From contig PYIU01000002.1 of the NCBI GenBank assembly GCA_003415625.1, positions 6,696,001 to 6,760,000 of the forward strand: a stretch of 64,000 bases of DNA. The letters are read 5' to 3'. How positions within the stretch are numbered: the stretch's first letter is position 1; each line of letters begins with the position of its first letter. A model generated the notes under the pieces. That model worked only from the letters and a program-made list of their open reading frames with translations. It did no database searches and was not told the DNA's origin. This DNA is from Aquanectria penicillioides. Lineage: Eukaryota; Ascomycota; Sordariomycetes; Hypocreales; Nectriaceae. The position numbers were made by a program, and so were the translations under genes. Positions 10,291 to 21,747 of the stretch are shown one piece after another.

Positions 10291-11855
10291 GGATCCTAAA
10301 GTTGTCCTGGGTCTCATTGGTGCTAATCGCTCTATAGTAAGCTCTGGTTCTTCTCGGAGGCGTGGACATCCTAGCCCTTCTAGTTACACCAATGTGCGGT
10401 ATGCCGCCAACTCCGACAGTCGGGAGGACGGCATCACTATCACTGTTGTAAGGAAGAAAGGCCCTCGCGAGCGCAGTGTGGGTTTCAGTGAGGTAGTCTC
10501 CATAAAAGAGTCTAATGTACCTGACGGGAAACCTTGATCCTGCTAAGAACGGCATACGATTCAGACTGGCTCTATTCTCAGCGCCGAGTATTATGCATGA
10601 ATCAGTTGCTTTACCTGTTTTTCCGTGGTCGAAGCTCTGTCTCTTTTTGCAAGCAAGTCAACGTGATGATATTCATCAATTCTACAAATAGACACTAGAG
10701 TTAGTTAATCAACTGCTGGAATCTTGCGGATGCATTCTATTCAACTGGGCCTACCAGTTGGGTGATGAGACGCAGACAGCTACTGACTGACCCCATAAAT
10801 TACCATAAAAGATCATTTTTTACGCCATACGCCTTAGTCTACTGCATAGATAGGGTATTTCGATAACAAGCCCGCAGCCATTTTTATGGTTGTAGTGGAT
10901 TCTTCCTGCGACACTCCTCAAAGCGAACCCGAGGCTGCAGTATGGATGTTGAACAAAGTTGTAGCTAAACTCAACCAATTCATTACATCCATATTAATTC
11001 CCAAGACTTGCAATGGGTTTATTTTGCCCTGGTCATATCACTGCGTATTTCAATTTTCTTTTCTCACTCCTCTATTTTACTCGAACACGAGACTGCTTTA
11101 CCGCAAGTGCATACTCTGCAGGCGGCCAGCTTGGTGAAAATTGGGTTTTGGCTGCCTCTGGTTGAACCCCGAAGTAATCAACGTGGAAGATCAAGGGGCA
11201 CCCGAGTGGCCAGGCTTCCTCCATTACTGCTAATCGGCTCGATCTTTCGGAGTGTTTCTTGTGCCATAGCCCTTGCAAATCCAGTCTGAGCCACAGGGGC
11301 TTAGTCGTGGGGACTAGCACTAGCGCGCGGAAAGCGTCCAATGTGAAGACACACGCGATGGCCGACCATCAATGCTACTACTCATTGCATTTCCAAATAA
11401 GCCTGGCAGGTGAACGGCGAGTCCGTGTCGCGGAAGAAGATTTGGCTGTAGAAGGCCGATGGTTGAAGTGATCCCCGATGGCGGCATCCTTCCAATCAGT
11501 GGTGAGATTAAGTGCGCCATGAAACGGGCGTGGCTGGAGCCCGTGAGGTCCCCGATGACAAAAATAAGACCAAATGCCATGCGTACATGGATACAGGGGG
11601 CTTAGGCCCAACTGGTCGCCGATCAGCCTCAAATAGTAAGCGCACGAAAACTCAACCAGGCATTGGGGATATGGGGATATGGTTTCTGCACGACGGCAAT
11701 GCTAGCATAGCGAATCCTGCAAACTACAGTTGCTATATAGTCACATAATTCCCGTATTGGTGTATGGAGACAGATTTCGCCCTAATCATCACATTTTCGT
11801 CAGGTCTACTCTGATTCTTTCCTTGCCTCATTCGTTCTTCCAGTCATTTTTCATC
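10291..11855. other. Intergenic, about 1.55 kb; possible annexin scrap
   Basis: Bases 10335-10540 keep an open, Ser/Arg-rich plus-strand frame ('SSGSSRRRGHPSPSSY', 'VVRKKGPRERSVGF') that could be another scrap of the annexin low-complexity N-terminus, but I cannot confirm this. From 10560 to 11855 I recognise no gene; many short frames overlap on both strands without family features. The last 150 bases are the pyrimidine-rich 5' flank of the next gene. Confidence 0.4.
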
Positions 11856-12742
11856 ATGGTGTCTTCGAGGCACATCGCCGCTATCGCCGCTTCGATTGCA
11901 GCTGTTGCTGCGCTTGGACCGGCTCCTCTAACGTGCTACCCATCGAAGCCAGGGTGTGCCAAGGAAGGCTTTGTCGACCAGAAATGGATGGATAGAACCT
12001 ACCAAGGGACCGAGAATAGCTTTGAGGATTGCAAAGATGCATGCAGCCTCGAGGCCGGATGCACAGCGTTTTCCTACAACGAACAGACACGGAATTGTAT
12101 GACAGGGACCAAGCCATGGGTGGAGGCCGATCTCACACCAGACAGCGGCCCAGGTGCGCTTACCTGGTATCCAAGAGATTGTTTTGAATGCTTCGACAGT
12201 AGGTTCCCTTGTGTCTTAAAGAAACCCATCCTTCAACCTTAAGCTACGGAAACTAACATTTTTGTTCCCTAGACTCCCTGCTCAACCTCGACTTTGAGGA
12301 AGATAGCGACATCGACTCATGGACTCTCACAGACGAAAGCACCGAACTAGAATGGTTGATGGACAGCCCGCGGGTCCCGACAGGCTTCGCCAGGGGTCTT
12401 CGAATCGGGGAGCCCTTGAGCTCTAAATCAAAAGCGGTGGCCACCTACAGCGTGACCTTCCCCATCAAGGCCAACATCCCATATAAGCTGGGATACCAAT
12501 TGAGAATCACTCGCAACAAATATACCAAGAATCCCTTCAATGCGGTGACTTTCATGGTTTCAACAGGCGATGAAATCATATTCGAACACACTCCGACAGC
12601 ATCAGATGCCCGCTCCATCAAGGGGAAGGAGAAGATGAACATCCGAAATGGTGAAGAAGGGGAGGCTACCTTCCAAATTGTTGTCGAGGGCACTGGGAGA
12701 GGACTAGACTATTACTTTGACTACATCTACATCACTTGGTAA
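11856..12742 (+). CDS. Secreted PAN/Apple-type protein with C-terminal beta domain
   Basis: Predicted 270 residues in two exons (11856-12198 and 12273-12742). The intron 12199-12272 has a GTAGGT donor, an AACTAAC branch and a TAG acceptor, and keeps frame. The ATG at 11856 opens a signal peptide ('MVSSRHIAAIAASIAAVAAL'). Residues about 25-110 look like a PAN/Apple domain: spaced Cys residues with 'FEDCKDACSLEAGCTAFSYN' and 'NCMTG', the usual fold for protein or sugar binding. The C-terminal 150 residues ('LNLDFEEDSDIDSW' up to 'YFDYIYITW') resemble a carbohydrate-binding-type beta sandwich, as in many fungal secreted lectin-like proteins. An extracellular binding role at the wall or in the environment is inferred. 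No catalytic residues were recognised. Confidence 0.75.
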
Positions 12743-12833
12743 TTTCCTTTTTGTGAGAATATTAGATATCATAGACATGGCATTAATTATCTAAATGCAT
12801 AATCGATTTTTCTCAACCAAAGGCCAACCATTG

Positions 12834-15800
12834 CTAGCCAGACCATTGTCCAGGGTTGACTGGGACAGATGCGTAAATTTGTGATTCATCTTCCGAGAAA
12901 TCTTCCGTTTCTATGGAAGCGACCTTGGACATAAAATGATGCAGAACAGTTTGCCCCGCCTCGCAAGGATCATTGATCTGCAGTGTGCTATAGCCTAGCA
13001 TCAATTGAAACGTTTCAACGCGCGCCAACAAGCCAGAGAAAAACCCGTTACTCGCGGCGGAATGAAGGGGTGTTTTCCCTTCCTGGTTTCGCTTTCCAGG
13101 ATCGCTACCGAGTCGCAATGCTAGTTTGACTCTTGCGTACCTCGTCTCAGCCTTACCCGGCCCACCAGCGCGCCTCCATAAGTCGTCACTGCTGAGCGCA
13201 CAGAGGATATTACATCCTCTTTCATCAGTTGTGTTGATATCCACTAAGCACTCGTCGAGAACGAACTGGAGCATTTCTTCGAACTTCTCATAAAAAAATC
13301 GGCAGGCGATACTCAGAAGCGTATAGGGCTCGTTGATGTGAGTATGCCACTATGAAACAAAGGTGCGAGCGAGCTCCGAGTGTCCTCTCCGGAGTGCATT
13401 GATGATAGAGTTCATGCGGTTGACATCCCAATCAAACTCTTCTACTAGCAAGCGACAGGCCTCGGCGTTTCCTCCAGAGGCACCTTCACAGAGAAGAGAG
13501 CTCTGCTCGTTGCCTGCCTCCTGGCTCGGCTACTTTTTGCAAGGTCTCATCTCCGCCATATACTGCAAGAAACTTCTTCCACACCTGCATAGGGCCAGTT
13601 GAAAAGCGTTCTTCCCATGCTTGTTCTGAGCTAGCATGTCCGCACCAGCCTTGATAAACAGTCTAGCAATATCATCCTGCCCTTCAGAACAGGCGTTGTG
13701 AAGAGGGGTTTGCATGACCGATGGTTTCCATCTCATCTCCAGATCACGTTTCTCCTGGTATTCGAGGCACCACTTCGCCAAGTTATTCAGACCTAAGATG
13801 CAGGCCATGTGCAACAGTGGTATTATGTTGTTGTCTTGACTGATGACGAAGAAATCCCAGTGGCAATACCACACTCTCCTTGTTTCAGAACCTTTTTTAA
13901 AAGATTCCTCATTCTTTTTCATTCATTATCCTTGAGACATCATCCAACTCCCTGAAATGAAGCTGCCAACAATGAACCGCCTACATAGCAAGAGGAAGGT
14001 TTCTTCGGTCTTTCGTCAGGGCCAAGCCTATATAGTGCGATCTGGGTGGCCTAAAATTTGATAGATATCCAATTAATTGATCAGAGACAGACTCGTTCAA
14101 TTCTTTCGTAGGGTTGCTACTCATTGGTTGGTAAATAATATGCTTCGACTTGACAAGATAATCCTTAGCGCTCTGGTGGACAAAACTAACTTCGAGATGC
14201 CAGTAGTCTGGCTCCTCGCTTTCGGTCTCCCCTAAACATGTCTTGTCAAAAAAATAGCACCATATTGAGTTTGATCATAGGGCTCACAATCGCTCGCATC
14301 TTCGTCAGAGCTATTCCATGGAAACTTCAACACCAGGTCTCCCATCCACGGACTCGGGTTCCACCAATTGTCATATGTGCATGTGGTTTGGAGAAAATGA
14401 CCACATGATCTAATTATTGATAAGCCTATCTCCTCGCGACTTACAAACTCCGTCCTCTCTATATGAACCGCTTCGCATAGCTCGGGTACTCTCAGTGGGC
14501 GCATAGTAACCAGAATCCAGCTTAGCATTTTCAGCACGACCTTCATGTTGTTCAGATCGATCTGGGACACAATTCTTTCGTAAATCTCATCAAGGCCCCG
14601 TGGAAGCGCCTTCGAACAGGCTTTAATCCCCCACAATGATTTACATTCCAGGTCTTGTGCCATAAAGCTAACCCAGAGGAAAGTGTTTTCAGATTGCCTT
14701 TGGAATGTCTCCTCGATATGATGACGTAACTCGGAGCTGAGATTCTTGTTTTGGGCCAGTTCAGTCACACGTTGAGATATGAATCGTCCAACGCCCTCTT
14801 TTCCAGCCGTCATCATGTCTAGTTCAATCTTCTGAAAAAAAAAACAATAAAAAAAAGTAGTGATTCTGGTATGCGCTCTGGGTATCTCCTGCTAAGGCAA
14901 ACCAGTTTTACTTTTTAAAATGACGTTCCAGAACTTTTACTGAGCATTTCAAATTTCCGGAGGAGGCCCGATAGAGAACTTTCTTCGCACTCATCTATAG
15001 ACAGTATTCGCCCTCAACTTTTTGACCATTTCCTCGAAGAATCCCCAAAGTGTATTCAAAGAGCCCCTCTGAACCAGGCTTAAAGACTGCGCCTTTCATT
15101 GTGGTAGAATAACATTTCAGAGGTCTCTTTGATGTAGGATTAATTGATATAGTAGTCCTCGTAAAATATTGACAGCTGTATTCGATTCTCATTTTTGTTA
15201 TCGCAGAAGAAAAATAGTACTTTTGTCCAAGTTTGTTCCTCTGCTAGATGCTGAAAGTATCTTGAAAGATAGATAGACATGTACGTCTTGCCCAGTCCAG
15301 GCGGCGCGTTTATCCACAGAAGATGAGGGGGTTTCTCGTCCCATGCCTTGAACTCCTGTGTTGATGTGATCCATTCACAAGTCCCCGCACAAATGTCTCC
15401 TTTAGCATCAATAATGTCATCACGATCTCGGCTCCGATCAGTGATGAATAATGAACGTAGGCACTCATCCTCTTCGGAGGTAGCTACAGTCGGGTTGGAT
15501 GTTCGAGGTTTACCGACCACCAGAGGAGGTATGGTTAAGAGAAGATCCTTTGCATATGCTGCTGCGACTGCAGCGGCATACCCTTGCCATTCTTTGTTTT
15601 TATGTGAATCTGAATAGTCACAAATCCCGCGAATAACAAGGGAGGGAAAGCTGTCCATCAACCCGGCATCTCAAAGCATATGTTCCCGAGTTCATTTGAA
15701 AGTTTGTCTGAGTTCTCCATCTTTAATCACTTGATTTCCTGACGCGATTCGGCCGTAGTGGATTTCTGAATAGTTATTCATTCGCTTAACCCGATGAATC

Positions 15801-16111
15801 AGCTGGGATTGATCGCAGGCATCGCAACTTTCCCCGGATAACGCATGATTGTATGTACCGCAAAATAGTCGGGCCTCTAGTGATAGATGGGCAAACTTGG
15901 CCATGTGAGAATTGGCCTGAATCATATCAGAAAGGATGGCAGAAAATCTACTGGTATGTCGCTCATGGCTGGCTTGTAGTTTCGATACAGCAGTTATGAG
16001 TGGTTGTGGAAGCCGAGTGGGAAAGGAGGTGCGGTGAGTTTGGCCATTGGGCATGGATTTCCGGAAATCATACTGGACTACTTCGGTGCTGACCACAATA
16101 TCGCCCGAGTG
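12834..16111 (-). pseudogene. Phosphorylase-NACHT-ankyrin STAND gene, broken
   Basis: Reading from 16.1 kb leftward: a truncated nucleoside-phosphorylase-like (PNP_UDP) effector domain ('GDIVVSTEVVQYDF', '[15 protein letters not shown]', '[14 protein letters not shown]'), a NACHT P-loop ('[12 protein letters not shown]', near 15300), NACHT C-terminal helices (14232-14816, 'RGLDEIYERIV', 'RPLRVPELCEAVH'), the linker signature 'FVHQSAKDYL' (about 14130), and ankyrin repeats ('QTPLHNACSEGQDDIARLFIKAGAD', trimmed here to its ends, near 13640; 'KTPLHSAASNG', near 13060), ending at 12834. The frame is broken repeatedly: stops and a deletion at about 15665-15695, breaks near 15150-14820, 14230 and 13525-13275, and no start region for the phosphorylase. 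The family acts as an intracellular sensor in fungal immunity-like cell death. This copy looks dead. Confidence 0.75.
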
Positions 16112-16500
16112 TACGTGTTGCTATCGTGTGAGCGAGGAGGTAATGGGCTGTGAACTTGATAGGTCCTACCGCTGATTGAGCCAAAAGGAATGGATGAATG
16201 GCCTAATGCTGCCGAGCATCCCAGTTATAGAAGGGCATCGTTAATTTTAGAGCAGGAAGGAAGGGGGCCCTGTAACTCATCTTTTCAGAGTCGGGATCCC
16301 TCATTCAGCAGCTACCCTAAAGTCCCACCTTGAAGATGCCAGATAAAAACGAGGCCGAAAATGGAAGTGGCCCACAACAACGGCGGAGCACGTGCGTGAT
16401 ATGCCGAGATTGGATTTAGCGCCCTTTGGTCGATGAGGCTCATTATTCATCGCCGCCGTTGACCGGGATTCGGAGAAGCGGAGTCAAGCCTGCAGATGAG
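16112..16500. promoter_or_regulatory. 5' flank of the Zn2Cys6 gene
   Basis: About 390 bases between the broken STAND gene and the regulator's ATG. It holds a short run 'ggaaggaaggggg' near 16255 and a CACGTG E-box at 16389-16394 (gcaCGTGcg context). No experimentally known site is claimed. Confidence 0.3.
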
Positions 16501-18820
16501 ATGAATCAGAGTCGCCGCCCAGCAGAAGCCATGGAGCAATCACCCGCGGGAGAGGCTTCTCAGATGGACTGCGATTTCCCCCAGGCGCAGAAGCAAGGGC
16601 TCCGGGCATGTTCGCTGTGTCGCAAGAGAAAGGTTCGCTGCGACGCCTCAACACCAGGCAAGGCCTGTACCAATTGCTCGAGATTAGGCGAGGCATGCCT
16701 TGGCCCTGCACCTGATGGGAGAGTGTAAGTATTTCGTTGCGTTGAAACTCATCCCTTCGACGGGGGCTAAGTTATGATTTGATGCAGCTTGGAAGCAAAG
16801 AGGCGCAGAAAGGCCCGAGCTGTGGCAGCATTGGGCCAGTTCACGGCTTTCGCGAACACCACCGACACTACCCCGGACACTGATACGACGTCACCAGAGA
16901 CATCAAAATTAGAGGAAGCTCCGGCGTCTCTATCCCCTGAACCCTCTCCGCTCACAGATGGAACGACTTCATCTGTTCTCTATCTGCAGTACAATTTCCT
17001 CAACATTAGCAACCTTCCCAATATGCTCTCTGGCGACATTGACTACCTGGAGCTGCAGGGTTGCATGCTCGTGCCCCGAAGACACATCATGGATGACATC
17101 GTCAACAGGTATTTTCTTCATGTGCATTCATTGCTTCCACTATTTAATGAAGCCGATTTCTGGGACATGTACACTCAAACCCTCAATCCAGATTCCCCAC
17201 CCCGAAAGTTTTCACTTCTAGTTTTCCAAGCCCTGCTTTTTGCATCCTGTAATGTAGGGTTCCCAGTATATCAAACCAATTTCCAAGTTGTTAACCACTC
17301 AATAGTTTACACCAATTGATACCCTAAGGCAACTCGGGTTCTCGAGTATCCGCGAAGCCAAAAAATGCTTTTATCGGAGAGCAAAGGTGACGCCGCCTCC
17401 CACTTCACTCTTGCTTATTGTGAAATTTCAGATGCTAATGTCGAGACTTAGCTCCTGTACGACTTCGAAAGCGAATCATCTTCAGTTTGCATCTCACAAG
17501 CTGCTCTTTTATTATCCTATCGACCCTCCTCGGCAACTCTTGGCATGAAAGAGTTGAACACAACCTGGCTGACCATCGCCATTCAACATGCTGAGATCGT
17601 CAATGCCAATCGATACGACGAATTCGAAGCTTCCTCAACTATGGAGAATTTCGATAGTGGAAAGTTCCAGAGCACGCTCAAAAGGCTATGGTGGTGTTGT
17701 ATTATTCGTGATAGGATTCTACCCCTGTGCGTTAGACGAAGCATCCAAATCGATCGCAGACGTTTCGACTTTGAAGCGCATAAACCGCTGTGTTACGTAG
17801 ATTTGCAAGATGAGATCGAACATAGCCGAGTCTACTGCGCAGAAGAGAAAAGACAACTCCTCCAGATACTGGAAAAGTTTATCGACCTCTGCATGCTTCT
17901 CACTGACATACTGGGGTTGGTATACCCTCTTGATGGCCATCGATTGAAAGACCATCCCTCGAACGCAAGCGCCTCAATCTGCAGATCTAAGTCTCTACTG
18001 CGAGAATGGGAGGATAGCCCGTTCTTCCGACACACTGACTCAACCAATCGCCCAGGGGGCGAAACTACATACAATTCGATCATCCTTTACGTAAACCTGG
18101 TGCACATTTATTACCAGTAAGTTACTCTACTTGGCAGAGAAACTGCATTGACTCACATGGATCAGCTCATCATGGCTTGCTCTCTCGCATTATGACGCTT
18201 TGGGCTTAGCTGGCGAGATAGGGTCGTCAAACGACTTGATACACACGCTTTCTTTAGAGAGACATCAAAAAACGAAAGATGAGATCCAACGGGCCACTTT
18301 GGGGATAACTAAATGTCTTGAAACATTGAGGGCCTCGAACCTCGACCGATGGCTTCCCAGCAGTGCAGTCGCGTGCACTGCTATCCCTCTGGTTCTCAAC
18401 GTCCTTGACGTGAAACTCTCCTGTCTCAACGCGGTTTCTCATTCGGAGGATTCAAAGTCGAGCCTTAGAGACAAGAATCTGCGTTTAAAGGAGCTGATAG
18501 GAACCATGCAAACATATGACATGCAGTATGACAATGCAGGGTTTGTTATCAGCGCAGTCAGGCACATTACGGATTTGATGTGCTCGGAGGATTTAGTGAC
18601 CCTAGGGCCGTGGGATAAAGTGGATTTCCAGGGCTGGGAAGACATACTGAGTCTCAACCTGAACCTCTATCTCAGACTCGCCTTCACAATCGACCTGAGC
18701 TTGAGCAAGGATCGACTACCTGAGGAGGTCGATTTCCCGAGCTGTCTGAGAGGACTCTTCATTAATTTGGCAAGCCCGCTCCAAGAATTGTTTGCGAACA
18801 ATGACTTGTTTCAGATATAA
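16501..18820 (+). CDS. Zn2Cys6 transcription factor with fungal-specific TF domain
   Basis: Predicted 696 residues in five exons: 16501-16724, 16788-17253, 17306-17386, 17452-18116 and 18166-18820. All introns are 49-65 bases with GT-AG ends and keep frame. The binuclear zinc cluster at about residues 37-66 has the six Cys in C-x2-C-x6-C-x8-C-x2-C-x6-C spacing ('CSLCRKRKVRC', 'CTNCSRLGEAC'), followed by a basic linker ('AKRRRKARA'). The middle has the fungal-TF (MHR) signature: 'YFLHVHSLLPLFNEADF', 'IDTLRQLGFSSIREAKKCFY', 'LKRLWWCCIIRDRIL'. The MHR sequence resembles regulators of the cutinase/fatty-acid-response type, but target genes cannot be read from sequence. I chose ATG 16501; ATG 16531 would shorten it by ten residues. 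Nearby candidates for control are the transporter remnant and the methyltransferase. Confidence 0.85.
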
Positions 18821-18963
18821 GAGTTTCTGATGTACTATAATTAATGAAGCCTGTAAGATTTGACATCTGCCCCCATGTCACCTGAGATGAACAAGTACAC
18901 TATCTCTATTCACGATCAAATGAACGACTTGAATATGCTAGACTGCAACATAGACTTCCCTGA

Positions 18964-19929
18964 TCACCCGAATAATAAAAATACTATCTGAGGGCTGTCC
19001 CATTCCTGCTCAGCACCCATTTCGGGTTTCCTGTTGACCTCATCTCTACACGGTACTAGCCATCTCCACCACACTTCCATTTCATCAAAGTATAGCTCCC
19101 AAATTTTCATCCAATCATTGCCATCGATGTATCTCAATAGTTCCAGTGTCTTTTTTCAATCAAGCTTGAGCGTATCAAGATCCGCAGAGGTAAATGTGTC
19201 CGATACAAACATCGTCTTCGAAACGCGTGCAATGATCTCCTTCACTTCGGCTAGGTGCTTCTTTGGGAATCCTGTGAGGTATTGATTGCTCATTACTCGA
19301 TAGCCAAACCCAAGCATTCCAGTCACGCTCCTGATAGCATTGTCGATCAAAATATTGATCCATTTGAGGAGCACCGCCTCAAGCTGCTCATGCCCGTTCT
19401 CCGCTGCATAGCATTTATTGCAGGTCAGCATTTCCACCAGAGACTCAGTTATATCCATCCCATCTCAAGTCTGCGACTGATGCTGCTCTATTGTCGGAAC
19501 CTATTGCTCATACGAACCGCCGAAGTGGAACTCCCGAAGCTCCTGCTAGTGGGTACACACGGGGCAGCAGATCATGCGCATCGTCGAAAGGTCTCCGCGA
19601 GCATTCTCCCGATAGACTCGAAATATAGACGGATCAAATAACGGGCGCTTGTCTTCTAAAAGGTTTGAAATTCCGGGGAAATACCGGTCTAGCGGACTCC
19701 CAAAGTAAACCTGGAGAGTGTTTGTGATCGAAACGTTAGTAGTACCTCCGCGTGTCTCCATCGCTTCATTCACTCGTGGCTTGAGTTCACCTCTCAGGAA
19801 GCGACTCTCGTTGCATTTGCGTAGTCGTCGACTATAACCGCAGTACGCTCTTTCATAGTCAAGACAGCTTGGGATCTCGCCATTTTAGTTCAGAAGGTCT
19901 TGGTCAGCCCTGGTCGCATCTGTTGACAT
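18964..19929 (-). pseudogene. Unrecognised gene in one frame with five in-frame stops
   Basis: One minus-strand frame runs from ATG 19929 to TGA 18964-18966 (322 codons) and reads protein-like throughout: 'CNESRFLRGELKPRVNEAM', 'ITNTLQVYFGSPLDRYFPG', 'MICCPVCTH', 'CNKCYAAENGHEQLEAVLL', 'GNDWMKIWELYFDEMEVWW'. It is interrupted by TAA 19885-19887, TAG 19546-19548, TAG 19501-19503, TGA 19465-19467 and TGA 19156-19158. Each of these stops is one C to T change from a Gln or Arg codon, and no frameshift is needed. I do not recognise the family; two CxxC pairs could bind zinc. Short introns could remove some stops, but I found no convincing splice sites that keep the frame. The top end overlaps the plus-strand transporter frame. 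Confidence 0.5.
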
Positions 19930-19986
19930 GGCGGAACGGGCGAACCGAATGCGATATTGGATCTCTTGGTAGTCGGACTTTCTCGT

Positions 19987-21222
19987 ATGATGAATATGCA
20001 AATGCTGGCCCCCATTGCATTGATCTCTCTGAGCCAAACGAACCGTCACTTTCGCGGCCTCGTCAGTCCAGGAACGAAACATTTTTGCGACAGGGTTTTA
20101 GCTCTAGAATCGCTTCCCGAACATGGCGGCTTCACTCCAGTCTGGGTACCTCGTAGCAACAAGCTGACTGAGGAGTTGCCTCAAGACGCATGGGATGCCA
20201 TGCGGTGGGCTTGCAGCAGCTGCCTGCGTCTCCTGCTATGCCAAAATCTTCGAAAATCATTACATTTTTCGGTTGGCATACTGGAAGCCTATCCCTGGCT
20301 CGCTAGTCCACCAAAGCTCCCTCCCAACGTCTTCTCGCTCTATATGGACGAGTGGTTTGTTGAGCGCAAAGGACTAGCATACGGCGTCATGTGGGCTGGA
20401 AAGTCTGCAATTGGCGTCGCCATGCTATTTTTATTTAGCAGCTTGCTCCAGAAATTCGGCAGCACCCTTATCTCGTGGGCCATCGCGTCCGTTATCTTGA
20501 CTTCCCTTACGCTCCTGTTTCTCAAGCCGCGCATTCAGATAAGCCGTGACTCAAGGCCCCAACCCATCTCTTTTTCCTTTCTCGGGTCCATGTCATTCTG
20601 GATGCTTCAAATTGGGATCATTGTCCAGTCTTTAGGATATCTCATGCCAAGCACATACCTGGCCAGCTACGCTACCGCAATTGGCTTACCAACAGTCACT
20701 GGTCCGATCCTACTGGCTCTGTTCTCTCTAGCCTCTGTTCCCGGCTCCCTCATCCACAGTATGCTTGGCGACAAAGTTTCTTCATCCAAGGTCATCATAA
20801 CTTCGTCAATTGGCAGTGCTTTGCCGGTTTTCCTTCTCTGGGGCTTGAACCGTCACATCAGTACCATGGTCATTTTCGTGATCCTATACGGTTTCTTTGC
20901 CGGCGGTTTTAGTGCAACATGGTCGGGTGCTCTACAAGAGATCAAAGGTGACAATGAATCTATCGATACGTCCTTGGTGTTCGGCATGCTTCTCGGAGGG
21001 CGAGGAGTAGGGTTTGCCGTTGCTGGGCCGTTGAGTGGTGCTCTTGTGTCAGCTGGATCTTCAATTTCGGGCGATACTCTTGGATATACAACCAAGTATG
21101 GTCCTATGATCATTTATACCGGAATTACCGCAATCCTTGGCGCCTGGGCTCCGCCTTGGAACGTGACGAAGGCAATGGGGTCAAAGGGTGTGAGTGCTTG
21201 CATGAGATTGAGGTCAGCATAA
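19987..21222 (+). pseudogene. MFS monocarboxylate-type transporter, C-terminal half
   Basis: From about 20330 the frame is a clean C-terminal portion of a monocarboxylate-porter-like MFS protein: 'YMDEWFVERKGLAYGVMWAG' (the cytoplasmic loop signature of this fungal subtype), six or more later helices ('GLPTVTGPILLALFSLASV', 'GFFAGGFSATWSGALQEI', 'FGMLLGGRGVGFAVAGPLSG'), and a stop at 21220-21222. The first 110 codons (from ATG 19987) do not look like the family's N-terminal helices and overlap the antisense frame described at 18964-19929. The N-terminal membrane half is therefore missing or replaced. A complementary N-terminal half of the same subtype is at 1898-2360. A short expressed product cannot be excluded. 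Confidence 0.65.
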
Positions 21223-21747
21223 GGTGAGAAAAAAATGCAACGGGTTCCTAAAATGAGGGCATTTTTGGATGCTATTTCTTAAGTAATTGCATTTTTGGAG
21301 GGCACTTGGCAATGGTTTCGGGATGGTGTTTTATTCGTTCACTATCTTCTGCGATTAATATACCCAAACCTATACTGCATCACGATTCCTAACATTTAGT
21401 ACCACAAAGAATTCCTGCATTACGCCAGGATATCACATCCTAATATAATCGCAAGCTAAACGTCGGGAAATCACATACGACCATAGGTGCTAGAGAACTC
21501 GGGGTCCCGTCCGCTCCCCCATAGATAAGCTAGCAACCGGCGGATTAGTAGTTGGGTCGGTGATGACCAGTGAATCCCCGCTGTTGTATGTTATTTTTGC
21601 TGGAATTTCTTTTTGCATTGTTCATTGTAGACTAACTATATGGGACAATGTGCGGAAGTGCAGTACGATACCATGTTAAAAGGGACATTCGAGTTCCATA
21701 TCGCGTGGTGATGGGGTCAAGATAAGTAAACACTTTGAAGATCCGAC
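21223..21747. other. Intergenic, convergent 3' ends
   Basis: Lies between two genes that end towards each other. A direct repeat 'gcatttttgga' occurs twice near 21259 and 21288. Nothing else recognised. Confidence 0.45.
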
